Shown: piece by piece, positions 35,313-44,367 of the stretch | How positions within the stretch are numbered: the first letter of the stretch is position 1 | Layout: each line of letters begins with the position of its first letter | DNA from: Roseovarius carneus | GTDB taxonomy: Bacteria; Pseudomonadota; Alphaproteobacteria; Rhodobacterales; Rhodobacteraceae | Reading direction: 5' to 3' | Assembly (NCBI RefSeq): GCF_020141465.1 | Contig: NZ_JAHSPD010000001.1 | Span: forward strand, 1,222,374-1,286,373 | DNA length: 64,000 nucleotides | Notes under the pieces: model-generated | The model's database searches: none | Told to the model about the DNA's origin: nothing | What the model saw: the letters and a program-made list of their open reading frames with translations, nothing else | Program-made: the position numbers and the translations under genes

Positions 35313-36230
35313 ATGCAAATATACCTGCCCATAGCCGAGGTTTCGGTCAATGCCTTCCTTTTGCTGGGGCTTGGCGGGATGGTCGGCGTTTTGTCTGGTA
35401 TGTTTGGCGTGGGCGGTGGGTTCTTGATGACGCCGCTGCTTTTCTTCATCGGCATCCCGCCCGCAGTGGCCGTGGCCACGGAAGCCAACCAGATCGTCGC
35501 CTCGTCCTTCTCAGGGGTGCTTGCGCATTTCAGGCGCAAGACGGTCGATTTTCGGATGGGAACGGTGCTGCTCATCGGGGGTCTGATTGGGGCCGCGATG
35601 GGGGTCGTGGTCTTTAACTACCTCAAGAGCCAGGGGCAGGTCGATCTGCTGGTAAAGCTTTGCTATGTCGTGTTTCTTGGGATCATCGGCGGGATGATGT
35701 TCATCGAGAGCTTGCGGGCGATCCGCAAGTCGCGGGCGGGCAATCCGGTGCCGACGCGCAAGAAGCACAGCTGGATCCACAAGCTGCCCTTCAAGATGCG
35801 GTTTCGCACATCGGGGCTCTACATCAGCGTGATCCCTCCGCTGATCGTCGGGGTTCTGGTGGGTGTACTGGCCGCGATCATGGGCGTGGGCGGCGGGTTT
35901 ATCATGGTGCCTGCGATGATCTATCTGCTTGGCATGCCGACGAAGGTCGTCGTGGGCACGTCGCTTTTCCAGATCATTTTCGTGACCGCATTTACCACGA
36001 TGCTGCATGCGACGACGAACTTCACCGTCGATGTGGTTCTGGCGGTCTTGCTTCTTGTGGGCGGTGTCGTGGGCGCGCAGGTGGGCACCGTCATCGGCAC
36101 CAAGATGAAGGCCGAGCAGTTGCGCATCTGGCTCGCGATCATGGTGCTGGCGGTCTGCTTCAAACTGGCGCTCGATCTCTTGATCATGCCGGGTGAGCTT
36201 TACTCCATCGGCGCGGCGGCGGGGCATTGA
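35313..36230 (+). CDS. TauE/SafE family sulfite/organosulfonate exporter
   Basis: 305 aa, about eight helices. The two TauE repeats are clear: LGLGGMVGVLSGMFGVGGGFLM near the N-terminus and VGVLAAIMGVGGGFIMVPAM in the second half, each with the GVGGG loop. The ATG at 35313 has AGGAAA upstream; a further ATG at 35295 adds only five residues before it. It overlaps the following TIGR02186 gene (TGATG), the conserved pair partner, suggesting a joint complex. Confidence 0.88.
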   Translation: MQIYLPIAEVSVNAFLLLGLGGMVGVLSGMFGVGGGFLMTPLLFFIGIPPAVAVATEANQIVASSFSGVLAHFRRKTVDFRMGTVLLIGGLIGAAMGVVVFNYLKSQGQVDLLVKLCYVVFLGIIGGMMFIESLRAIRKSRAGNPVPTRKKHSWIHKLPFKMRFRTSGLYISVIPPLIVGVLVGVLAAIMGVGGGFIMVPAMIYLLGMPTKVVVGTSLFQIIFVTAFTTMLHATTNFTVDVVLAVLLLVGGVVGAQVGTVIGTKMKAEQLRIWLAIMVLAVCFKLALDLLIMPGELYSIGAAAGH

Positions 36231-36982
36231 TGCGGGTCCTCATAGCCCTCGCATTCATGCTGGCCGCATTGCCGCTGCGTGCGGAGGAGGTTGTTCTCGG
36301 TCTCAGCAAAAACGAGATTTCGATCAACACGACGTTCGACGGCTCTGAGATTTTGCTCTTTGGGGCGATCAAACGCGATGGGGCGATCCCGGAGGGTGAG
36401 CTTGGCGTGATCGTGGCTATCGCAGGACCCTCGCAAGCGGTGAGCGTGCGGCGCAAGGAACGACGGTTTGGCATCTGGGTCAACGTGGATGCAGTCGAGG
36501 TGGATGCCGCCCCGAGCTTTTATGCGGTCGCGACCAACGCGCGGCTTTCCGAGGTGCTGACCGAGGTCGAGGACCTGCGCCACCGGATCTCAATCCCACG
36601 CGCGATCCGGTCTGTGGGTGCGCCAACCAGCGTCAGCGATGCGCAGACATTTACCGAAGCTGTGATCCGCATCCGCAAGGCAAGCGGCGCCTATAAGATC
36701 GAGGAGGGTGCGGTCGATCTGGCCGAGCAGACCCTTTTCCAGACGCAGGTGGAGCTGCCCGCGAACCTCACCGAGGGGGCCTATGCCACGCGGATTTTCC
36801 TGACCCGCGAGGGGCAGGTCGTGTCGCGCTATGAGACGGTGATTGACGTGCGCAAAGTGGGTATGGAGCGGTGGCTTTTCGCCCTCTCGCGTGAACAACC
36901 CATCCTTTACGGGCTTATGTCGCTGGCAATTGCGATTGCCGCCGGATGGGGAGCGTCCGCTGCGTTCCGGCTGTTGCGGTAG
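36230..36982 (+). CDS. TIGR02186 family membrane-anchored periplasmic protein
   Basis: 250 aa. A signal peptide (MRVLIALAFMLAALPLRAEE), a beta-rich periplasmic body starting VVLGLSKNEISINTTFDGSEI and a C-terminal membrane helix (LYGLMSLAIAIAAGWG) match the TIGR02186 family of alphaproteobacteria. It is coupled to the TauE/SafE gene, as is usual for this family, so it is probably an accessory of that transporter. Its biochemical role is unknown. Confidence 0.85.
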   Translation: MRVLIALAFMLAALPLRAEEVVLGLSKNEISINTTFDGSEILLFGAIKRDGAIPEGELGVIVAIAGPSQAVSVRRKERRFGIWVNVDAVEVDAAPSFYAVATNARLSEVLTEVEDLRHRISIPRAIRSVGAPTSVSDAQTFTEAVIRIRKASGAYKIEEGAVDLAEQTLFQTQVELPANLTEGAYATRIFLTREGQVVSRYETVIDVRKVGMERWLFALSREQPILYGLMSLAIAIAAGWGASAAFRLLR

Positions 36983-37058
36983 GGGTGATACGGGGCCGCG
37001 TGCGTGCCGCAAGTGTGCGCCTTCGGCGAGGATATTTTAAGCAAGAAGAATCGGGCGC

Positions 37059-37769
37059 TCAGCCCCGTCCGATATAGGGCATTTGCGTGGCCATCACGGT
37101 CATGAATTGCACATTGGCATTGAGGGGCATGCGCGCCATATGCAGCACGGATTGGGCCGCGTGTGCCGCGTCCATTGTATGCATGTCCGGGTGTGCGGCT
37201 TTTAGATTTGCAACCATCTCGGATTCGGCATTGCCGATGTCGATCTGCCCACAGGCGATATCGAAGGCGCGGCCATCCAGCGACAATGTGCGGGTCAGCC
37301 CGGTAATCGCGTGTTTGCTGACCGTGTAGCAGACCGAGCCGGGGCGCGGCACATGGGCCGACAGCGAGCCGTTATTGATGATGCGCCCGCCTTGTGGGGT
37401 CTGGTGGCGCATATGTTTGAAGGCAAGGCGGGCGGCGATGAACATGCCGCGCAGGTTGACGTTCATCACCGCGTCGAATTGCTCTGGTGTGACCTCATCA
37501 ATGGGCGCTGATGGACCGAAAGTGCCTGCGTTGTTGAAGAGCGCATCCAAGGTGGCGTCTTTGCAAAAAGTGGCGAAGGCCGCGTCCATCGCGGCGGGGT
37601 CGGTCACGTCGCAGGGCAGCGGGACGGCGCCCGGGTGCGTGTCTGCGAGGGCGTGGAGTTTGTCCGCCCGGCGGGCGACGAGCCCCACGCGCCAGCCGTC
37701 TTGCAAGAAAAGCTTTGCGGTGGCGAGGCCGATACCGGAGCTTGCGCCGGTAATGAGGATGGATTTCAT
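37059..37769 (-). CDS. Short-chain dehydrogenase/reductase
   Basis: 236 aa, classical SDR. The cofactor loop is TGASSGIG (8-15), followed by NNAG (FNNAGTF) and the catalytic S..YxxxK (YTVSKHA). It is likely an NAD(P)-dependent oxidoreductase; the substrate is unknown. The ATG overlaps the helicase stop by 4 bp, so the start is fixed by coupling rather than by a strong SD. The 3' gap (36983-37058) holds TTCGGCGAGGATATTTTAAG, a motif type common between Rhodobacteraceae genes. Confidence 0.9.
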   Translation of the reverse strand: MKSILITGASSGIGLATAKLFLQDGWRVGLVARRADKLHALADTHPGAVPLPCDVTDPAAMDAAFATFCKDATLDALFNNAGTFGPSAPIDEVTPEQFDAVMNVNLRGMFIAARLAFKHMRHQTPQGGRIINNGSLSAHVPRPGSVCYTVSKHAITGLTRTLSLDGRAFDIACGQIDIGNAESEMVANLKAAHPDMHTMDAAHAAQSVLHMARMPLNANVQFMTVMATQMPYIGRG

Positions 37770-39292
37770 TCGGATATGGTCTCCAAGCTGAGGGGGGCGG
37801 GGGTGCCGCGTAGATCGTCCACACGCAGCCCGTGTTCGGGTTTGGAAAGCCGGTTGCGCACCACCCAGCAGAGCCGTTCTTCGGCGCGGGTGATGGCCAC
37901 ATAGGCGAGGCGTTTCCACAAGGGCTGACCCGCCTCGGAGCGGCCCATGCGGGCGGCGGCATAGAGATCAGGCGCGAAGACCTGTACCGTATTCCATTGG
38001 CTGCCTTGGGCCTTGTGGATGGTGACGGCGGCTCCGTGCAGGAAAGTGGCGCCCATATTGGCGGCGAAGGGGATGAACGGCTCTTCCTCATCCGGTTTTT
38101 CGATTTTGACGATGGAGGCGGCGCTGACCTGTGGCTCTTCCGCGCCCATCACGTGTAGCCGCGAAAAGCCCGGTCTTTTGCCCGGCCCCAGATAGATCAC
38201 CTGCGCGCCTTTGATCAGGCCACGCGCCTCCAGATCCAGCCGCTTCTTGCGGTGTTTCATGGGCAGCTCAATTCCGTCGCAGATCAGCGGCTCGCCCTCC
38301 AGCAGGGCCGTTTCGGGCGCGCCGTGGACGCGGCGGAAGGCGTTGATCAGGCGGATGCGGGTGGCGTTGCGCCACACCAGCACGGGGCTGCGCGCCATCA
38401 GGTCCACCTCCACCCGTTCGGCCCATTGCACGCGGTCATCGCGGCGCGCGGCGTCCTCGATCATTTTCTCAAAATGGTGAAATTCCAGCGCCGGGTCAGC
38501 CAGCGCATGGGCCAGATCAAGGATAGGGTTGTCGGCATCTTGGCGGTGCACTCGGCTGAGGATCAGCTTGGCCGGCTCGGGTAAGGTCTCAAAAACCATC
38601 GCGCCGGATTGGTTCACGGGGGCAAGCTGCGCGGGATCGCCAAAGAGGATCAGGGTGGGGAAGATCTCCTGCAAATCCTCCATCTGCTTGGCGTCGAGCA
38701 TGCTGGCCTCATCCACGAAGCCCACGTCCAGCGGCTCCTCCCGGCGCTTCCAGCCGGTGATGAAATCGCTGCCCCTGAGCCCTGCGGCGGCCAGAGCGCC
38801 GGGGATGGATTTGTTATTTTGGTAGAACGCATGGGCGCGGTCCAGCGCCTGATCGGTCAGGTCTTCGACCTCGGGGCGGTCGCCATTCCCGGCCAGCCAT
38901 TCGGCGATTTTCTCGTATTCGGGATCATATACTGGGGTGTAGAGGATCCGGTGGATCGTGGTTGCAGGCACGCCGCGATTTCGCAAAACGCTCGCGGCCT
39001 TGTTGGTGGGCGCGAGGATGGCGAGCGTGCGTTTGTCGCGCCGTTTGCGCCCCTCCCAATCGCCTGAGACAACCTCAAGCCCGGCTTCCTCAAGCGCGTG
39101 ATAAAGCTTCGCCAGAAGCAGGGTTTTGCCCGATCCGGCCTTGCCGATGACGGCCATCACGCGGGTTTTCCCCTCGCGCGGAGGCAGGAGCGTGCCATTG
39201 TCTAGATCAATGCCCACACCGCGCAGCGCCTCGGCTATGGCGTCATGCGCCTCGGCCTGATCATCTGAATATGTGAGCGCTGTGCTTGCCAT
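37766..39292 (-). CDS. RecD-like superfamily 1 DNA helicase / AAA ATPase
   Basis: 508 aa. Walker A is GKAGSGKTLLLAKL (near residue 50), Walker B VGFVDEASML, motif III LFGDPAQLAPV, then the UvrD-like C-terminal TIHKAQGSQW and YVAITRAEERL. This is the short ATP-dependent RecD2-like helicase type without RecBC partners nearby. It probably functions in DNA repair or replication restart. It is transcribed leftward with the SDR gene. Confidence 0.9.
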   Translation of the reverse strand: MASTALTYSDDQAEAHDAIAEALRGVGIDLDNGTLLPPREGKTRVMAVIGKAGSGKTLLLAKLYHALEEAGLEVVSGDWEGRKRRDKRTLAILAPTNKAASVLRNRGVPATTIHRILYTPVYDPEYEKIAEWLAGNGDRPEVEDLTDQALDRAHAFYQNNKSIPGALAAAGLRGSDFITGWKRREEPLDVGFVDEASMLDAKQMEDLQEIFPTLILFGDPAQLAPVNQSGAMVFETLPEPAKLILSRVHRQDADNPILDLAHALADPALEFHHFEKMIEDAARRDDRVQWAERVEVDLMARSPVLVWRNATRIRLINAFRRVHGAPETALLEGEPLICDGIELPMKHRKKRLDLEARGLIKGAQVIYLGPGKRPGFSRLHVMGAEEPQVSAASIVKIEKPDEEEPFIPFAANMGATFLHGAAVTIHKAQGSQWNTVQVFAPDLYAAARMGRSEAGQPLWKRLAYVAITRAEERLCWVVRNRLSKPEHGLRVDDLRGTPAPLSLETISE

Positions 39293-39471
39293 GGCGCGAT
39301 TCTATCTGGCGCGCCCCGAAGGTGCCAGCGAAAGCCGCGTCAGACCATAGCTTCAAGATGTCCGTCGCGAGGCGCACGCAGTGGGCAACGCGGGTACGGT
39401 CTGCGTCTGGCAGGCCCCAAATGCCCGCGCTAATCCAGTCGCGGTCTATGGGTCGACAAAGGTCTGGATAT

Positions 39472-39519
39472 TAGAGCGTGTGGCGTTCAATTGTATCCAG
39501 TTAAACGCGACACGCTTTA
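39472..39519. repeat. Imperfect 22-bp palindrome after the phosphomannomutase gene
   Basis: Left arm 39472-39493 starts TAGAGCGTGTGGCGTT; right arm 39498-39519, reverse-complemented, starts TAAAGCGTGTCGCGTT. The arms agree at 18 of 22 positions with a 4-base loop. The structure begins at the phosphomannomutase stop codon, so it may terminate or stabilise that transcript; no U-tract follows. It may be a dispersed intergenic repeat. Confidence 0.5.
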
Positions 39520-41022
39520 GATGCTCTGGTCATACTCCCCAACCAGCGGCTCAGTGCGGATCACGGCGTCAATGTCGGCGAAGATCGCGCGCATCTCAGC
39601 CTCGCTTTCGCTGCTTTCGCAGACCACGACCAGATTGGGGGTGTTGGAGCTTGCGCGGACCAGACCCCAGCTGCCGTTGTCGAGGATCACGCGCGCGCCA
39701 TTCACCGTGACGACCTGCGTGATCTTGCGGCCCGCCAGCGGCAGGCCTTGGGCATGTTGTGCCACCAGCTTGGCCACAAGCCGCTCCAGCACCTGATATT
39801 TTTCGGTGTCGGCGCAATAGGGCGACATGGTGGGGGTGGCATAGGTGACGGGCAGGGCGCGGCGCAGGTCGGACATGGATTTATCAGGATTGCGGTCCAT
39901 CAGCTTGCAGATTTCCACCGCTACGCGCATCCCGCAATCATATCCACGGCCCACAGGCTCGGCCAAGAAATAGTGCCCGGACTTCTCAAACCCGGCCAGC
40001 GCGCCCAGCTCCTTGACGCGCCGTTTCATATGGCTGTGCCCGGTCTTCCAATAATCCGCCTTGGCGCCATGGGCCAAAAGCTCGGGGTCCGAGGCGAAAA
40101 GCCCGGTGGACTTTACATCCGCCACAAAGGTACTGCCGGGATATATCTTGGCAAAATCGCGGGCCATGATGACGCCAACCTTATCGGCGAAAATCTCCTC
40201 GCCCTCATCATCCACCACGCCGCAGCGGTCGCCATCGCCATCAAAGCCCAGCGCGAAATCCGCGCCCGAGGCTTTGACGGATGCGCTCATATCATGCAGC
40301 ATTTCCATTGCTTCGGGGTTCGGATTGTAATGCGGAAATGTGTAGTCCAGCGCGTTGTGGGAGGGGACAACCTCTACCCCGAGGCGGCGGAAAAGATCGG
40401 GCGCGAAGGCGGCGGCGGTCCCGTTGCCCGTGGCGCAGACGACCTTGAGCTTGCGGGTCATTTTGAAGTCGCCGACGAGGTCATCCAAATAGGCCTCGCG
40501 CACACCATCCACGAATTCATAGGCCCCGCCGGGCCGGGTCTGCCCGCGCCCCTCCAGAACGATGGCGCGCAGCTCGTCCATCTCATCGGGGCCGTGGGTC
40601 AGGGGGCGCTCAAACCCCATCTTCACGCCCGTCCATCCGTTGGGGTTGTGCGAGGCCGTGACCATTGCCACGGCAGGTACATCAAGGTGGAACTGCGCGA
40701 AATAGGCCATCGGGCTTAGGGCGGGGCCAATGTCCTTCACGGTGATCCCGGCCTGCATGAGGCCAAGCATCAGCGCGTTCTTGATGCTGAGCGAATAGTC
40801 GCGGTAATCATTCGCCACGGCGATCACCGGGTCGATCCCACGCGCGATCATCTGTGTGCCAAGGCCAAGGCCAAGCGCCGTGATGCCCGGCAGATTGATC
40901 TCCTCGGGATATTTCCAGCGGGCGTCATATTCGCGAAAGCCCGTGGGCGTGATCATTGGATCGCGCAGGAATTCCCATGTATTGGGCGTGACGGTTGGGG
41001 CGGGCTTTTGCAACTTACACAC
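39517..41022 (-). CDS. Phosphomannomutase/phosphoglucomutase
   Basis: 501 aa alpha-D-phosphohexomutase. The phosphoserine loop is TASHNPNGWTG, the metal loop DGDGDRCG, the sugar loop GFEKSGHYF, and the C-terminal phosphate-binding region RASSNTPNLVVVCES. It interconverts mannose or glucose 1- and 6-phosphates, supplying sugar nucleotides for the surface polysaccharide genes upstream. The GTG start directly follows the kdsA stop, so the two are co-transcribed. Confidence 0.9.
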   Translation of the reverse strand: MCKLQKPAPTVTPNTWEFLRDPMITPTGFREYDARWKYPEEINLPGITALGLGLGTQMIARGIDPVIAVANDYRDYSLSIKNALMLGLMQAGITVKDIGPALSPMAYFAQFHLDVPAVAMVTASHNPNGWTGVKMGFERPLTHGPDEMDELRAIVLEGRGQTRPGGAYEFVDGVREAYLDDLVGDFKMTRKLKVVCATGNGTAAAFAPDLFRRLGVEVVPSHNALDYTFPHYNPNPEAMEMLHDMSASVKASGADFALGFDGDGDRCGVVDDEGEEIFADKVGVIMARDFAKIYPGSTFVADVKSTGLFASDPELLAHGAKADYWKTGHSHMKRRVKELGALAGFEKSGHYFLAEPVGRGYDCGMRVAVEICKLMDRNPDKSMSDLRRALPVTYATPTMSPYCADTEKYQVLERLVAKLVAQHAQGLPLAGRKITQVVTVNGARVILDNGSWGLVRASSNTPNLVVVCESSESEAEMRAIFADIDAVIRTEPLVGEYDQSI

Positions 41023-41862
41023 TCACTTCTGCAAGGTAATTGGGTCGGATTTGGCCAGTGCGTCAAAGCGCATGAGGCTTTCGATGAGCGCATTCATTCT
41101 ATCCAGAGGGATCATGTTCGGCCCGTCTGACGGGGCCGTATCGGGCGCTTCATGCGTCTCGATGAACACGGCCGCCACGCCAAGGGCGACCGCCGCGCGG
41201 GCCATCACGGGAGCGAATTCACGCTGACCACCGCTGCTGCCGCCCATGCCGCCGGGCTGCTGCACACTATGGGTGGCGTCCATCACAACGGGGTATCCCG
41301 TTGCCGCCATTTGGGGCAGGGCGCGCATGTCTGTGACAAGCGTGTTATAGCCAAAAGAGGTGCCACGCTCGGTCAGTAGGACGCGTTTGTTGCCCGTGCT
41401 CTCAATCTTGGAGATGACATTGGGCATGTCCCACGGGGCGAGGAATTGCCCCTTTTTCACGTTGATCACAGCGCCGGTTTCGCCCGCCGCAATCAACAGA
41501 TCCGTCTGACGGCACAGAAAGGCGGGGATTTGCAGCACATCGCACACTTCGGCCACGGGCGCGCATTGCTCGGGCAAGTGAACATCTGTGAGGACGGGCA
41601 CGCCAAGCGCCTGTTTCACCGTGGCCATGACCTTCAGCCCCTCGTCCACGCCGAGGCCGCGCTTACCGCTGACGGACGTCCGGTTCGCCTTGTCGAAGGA
41701 GCCTTTGAATACGAACTGTGCGCCATGCGCCCGGCACACCTCCTGCATCTGGCCCGCAATCATCTGGGCGTGGTCCGCGCTTTCCAACTGGCACGGGCCT
41801 GCGATGATTGTCAGGGGGGCGTCGTTGGCGACGCGGAGCCCCGCAAAGTCCACTGATGTCAT
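41023..41862 (-). CDS. kdsA: 3-deoxy-8-phosphooctulonate synthase
   Basis: 279 aa. It condenses arabinose-5-phosphate with phosphoenolpyruvate to Kdo-8-phosphate. Motifs are IIAGPCQLES, FKGSFDKANRTS, GLGVDEGL, LIAAGETGAVINVKKGQF and MDATHSVQQPGG. It lies between the capsule export genes and phosphomannomutase, separated by one base from the former, which suggests that the Kdo is destined for a group 2-like capsule linker as well as lipopolysaccharide. Confidence 0.96.
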   Translation of the reverse strand: MTSVDFAGLRVANDAPLTIIAGPCQLESADHAQMIAGQMQEVCRAHGAQFVFKGSFDKANRTSVSGKRGLGVDEGLKVMATVKQALGVPVLTDVHLPEQCAPVAEVCDVLQIPAFLCRQTDLLIAAGETGAVINVKKGQFLAPWDMPNVISKIESTGNKRVLLTERGTSFGYNTLVTDMRALPQMAATGYPVVMDATHSVQQPGGMGGSSGGQREFAPVMARAAVALGVAAVFIETHEAPDTAPSDGPNMIPLDRMNALIESLMRFDALAKSDPITLQK

Positions 41863-41863
41863 A

Positions 41864-43540
41864 TTATGATGTTACCTGTTCGCGAAGGATGGAGGCTGTG
41901 AGCGATAGCATCAGATAGATGCCTGCGAAGATCAAAAAGGCCAAAATGGTGTTTTCGAACGCCCGTGGATAGGAGGCATCCTGCGAGGCGACGGGACGCA
42001 CGGATACAGTGAGATAGCGCACCTGCTTGTTCGCCTCAATCGTGCTTTGGCGTTTGTTTTCCAGCGCGGATTGCAGCACCAGATCAGCGGTGGCCAAATC
42101 GGCCTGGGCCATCTGAATATTAGCGGTTTGAGAGGCCAGAGAGGTGGTATCGCCTGTGGCCTGCGTCAGGCGGGCGTTCTGCCGGGCAAGCTCGGCACTC
42201 AACACTGCAATCTCGCTTTGCAGCGCCTCGACCCGCGCGGCATTCGGGCGCGCGTTGTTGAGCTGAATGTTGAGGCCAAGCTGCTTTTCTTGCAGCTGAA
42301 GCTCTACGTTGGAGATCAACGAGCGGATGTTGCCAATCTCGCCTTGCGGGTCAAGCACGCTGCCCTCTTGCATTTCCACGAGACGGCGCTGCGCCTCGCG
42401 GCGTTCAAACTTGGCATCGTCGAGGCCCGCAATAGCAACCTGCACCGCATCCTGACGCTTCTCTTGGCTCAGCTCATCCACCCGTTCTTCGGCATATTCG
42501 ATCAGCTTTTCAGAGAAATTCGCACTGACAGCAGGATCTGCCGTGGCTACTTCCATGCGCAGCACACCTTCTGTGGGATCATAGCCGATCTTCACGTTTT
42601 TCTTGTAGAGCTTGAACGCTTCTTCGTTGCTGGCATCGGCATCAAGCCGTTGAATAGGGTCGATCCAAGGCTGGCTGAAATGATCCCGGAAGCCTACATC
42701 GCTGTCCAGACGCAACATCGCGTCCTTGGACAGAAGATAGCTTTGTGTCGCAATCGCGTCCTGCCCGGTGGCAAACTGACTGGGTAAAAGCCCGCCAAGC
42801 CCGCCGCCGCCACCCCCGCCACCATCCGCCGAGAGGATCAGGAATTCGGATTTGGTGGAGTACATCGGAGTGGCAACTACGTAGTAATACCAGCCCGCGA
42901 CAAGCGTCGGCAGCATCACGAAGGCCAAAAGCCGCGTGAGCAGCAGAACCAGCTTTTTGCGGCGTCGGCTGCCGATATCTTTTTGGATGCGGGTGATTTC
43001 TTCGCTGCGCTTGGCGGCAGGGCTCATCTCGACCGCAGGCAGGTTGGGCACGCCGAAGGGCAGTGTCTCGGGAAGCTGCACAAGCAGTGGATCAATCTCA
43101 GTGCGGGGGGTCTGAACCGCCGGGCGCCCATCCGTGGGCGTCACAAGCTCAAGGATCGAGGCGCGTTGAAACGGGTCGATGCCCTTGGCACGCAAAAGGC
43201 GCACCGCGTCGAAATCAGATGTGGGGGCCAGGCCATGCTTTTGCGCCACGCGCCGCGCCATACGCAATTGGCGGCCCGTCAGCCCCTCATGGCGGATCTC
43301 GTCAAGTGTCGCGCTTGCCGCCATCTCATTGGCAGAGCTCACCTGCCCCTCGCGGGCGGCAGGCGCGGGCGCAGGGGCCACAGCACGGGGTGGCTGGCCT
43401 GCAGGGGGCGCTTCATCGGGCGCAGGTGCACGGGTGGCGGCCCCTCGGGATACTGAGCCACCTTGCGCATAATTCGCAGCGCCATCATGCGGCGCGCTGC
43501 GTTTGATGCGGAATTTTCTAGCCTTGGGTTTCGTAGTCAT
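41864..43540 (-). CDS. Capsule polysaccharide export inner-membrane protein (KpsE/RkpR-like)
   Basis: 558 aa. A long Pro/Ala-rich basic N-terminus (about 1-75) and a short helical region (about 85-125: RQLRMARRVAQKHGLAPTSDFDAVRLL) precede membrane helix 1 (LLTRLLAFVMLPTLVAGWYYY). After it come the PCP domain, a long coiled-coil (AELARQNARLTQATGD) and C-terminal membrane helix 2 (NTILAFLIFAGIYLMLSL). An eight-glycine run follows SADG just after helix 1. It should link the ABC transporter to the outer-membrane export pore. The start at 43540 overlaps the ATPase gene by 23 bp. Confidence 0.85.
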   Translation of the reverse strand: MTTKPKARKFRIKRSAPHDGAANYAQGGSVSRGAATRAPAPDEAPPAGQPPRAVAPAPAPAAREGQVSSANEMAASATLDEIRHEGLTGRQLRMARRVAQKHGLAPTSDFDAVRLLRAKGIDPFQRASILELVTPTDGRPAVQTPRTEIDPLLVQLPETLPFGVPNLPAVEMSPAAKRSEEITRIQKDIGSRRRKKLVLLLTRLLAFVMLPTLVAGWYYYVVATPMYSTKSEFLILSADGGGGGGGGLGGLLPSQFATGQDAIATQSYLLSKDAMLRLDSDVGFRDHFSQPWIDPIQRLDADASNEEAFKLYKKNVKIGYDPTEGVLRMEVATADPAVSANFSEKLIEYAEERVDELSQEKRQDAVQVAIAGLDDAKFERREAQRRLVEMQEGSVLDPQGEIGNIRSLISNVELQLQEKQLGLNIQLNNARPNAARVEALQSEIAVLSAELARQNARLTQATGDTTSLASQTANIQMAQADLATADLVLQSALENKRQSTIEANKQVRYLTVSVRPVASQDASYPRAFENTILAFLIFAGIYLMLSLTASILREQVTS

Positions 43541-44177
43541 AAAGCTGCTTCGCCTCTTCCAAGGTATCAAACATGTATAGCTGCCCACCCATTAAAACGG
43601 CGGCAGAGGTCGCAAATTTTTCCAGCGTCTCGGGTTGGTGCGAGACGATGATGACGGTCGTGGTCGCCAGCCGTTCGCGCAAAATCTCACCGGCTTTGCG
43701 ATTGAACTCTACATCGGTCGAGCTGGGCATGCCTTCGTCGATCAGGTAGATGTCGAAATCCAGCGCCAGCATCAGCGCGAATGTAAACCGCGCCCGCATC
43801 CCCGAGCTGTAGGTGCCCAAGGGCTGATCGAAATACTCGCCCAGATTACACATCCAGCGGCAAAAAGCCTCGACATAATCGGGGTCGAGCCCGTAGAGCC
43901 GCGCGATATAGCGGCTGTTCTCCATTGCGGAGATCTTAGCGATCACCCCGCCCATGAAGCCCAGAGGAAAGCTGATGCGGCAACCGCGCCGGATCTCGCC
44001 GTCATCAGGTTTCTCTAAGCCCGCCATCATGTTGATCAATGTCGTCTTGCCAGTGCCGTTGGGCGCGAGCACGCCCATGGAACGGCCAAGCTCTACCCTG
44101 AAGGAAACCCGGTCAAGGATCACCTTATGCTGGGTGCCCGTCCAGAAGGACTTGCTGACATTGTCGAACTCGAGCAT
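43518..44177 (-). CDS. Polysaccharide export ABC transporter ATP-binding protein (KpsT-like)
   Basis: 219 aa. Walker A is APNGTGKTTLINMM, the signature YSSGMRARFTFAL, Walker B IYLIDEGMPSS and the switch His in VIIVSHQPETL. Such small ATPases energise export of group 2 capsules across the inner membrane. The permease (KpsM) is not in the window. It is the first gene of a leftward set: ATPase, KpsE-like, kdsA, phosphomannomutase. Confidence 0.9.
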   Translation of the reverse strand: MLEFDNVSKSFWTGTQHKVILDRVSFRVELGRSMGVLAPNGTGKTTLINMMAGLEKPDDGEIRRGCRISFPLGFMGGVIAKISAMENSRYIARLYGLDPDYVEAFCRWMCNLGEYFDQPLGTYSSGMRARFTFALMLALDFDIYLIDEGMPSSTDVEFNRKAGEILRERLATTTVIIVSHQPETLEKFATSAAVLMGGQLYMFDTLEEAKQLYDYETQG

Positions 44178-44315
44178 TCAAAAGCTCCGAAATCTGCTCT
44201 GTGCCCTCTTTAACGGGGCTTTCTTTGCGGGAGGCTAACCCCTCCGCATAGGTATTATGCCGGATCGCACCCGATATATATACAAGATTTCAAGGCAGAA
44301 TTGTGCCCGTAATGG

Positions 44316-44344
44316 AAAAAACCGCCCTGTAAGAGCGGTTTTTT
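44316..44344. terminator. Bidirectional intrinsic terminator
   Basis: AAAAAACCGC, nine-base loop, GCGGTTTTTT: a short GC stem flanked by A and T runs, so it can work on either strand. It lies 24 bp beyond the stop of the leftward permease gene and separates that unit from the capsule export promoter region (44178-44315). Confidence 0.75.
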
Positions 44345-44367
44345 ATCTCAATTGGAAACAAATGAGG

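Noticed and set aside
39293..39471. Minus-strand frame reading IDRDWISAGIWGLPDADRT between the helicase and phosphomannomutase
   Set aside because: It looks protein-like but has no start codon after the preceding stop and runs into the helicase start; possibly a remnant, not enough to annotate.
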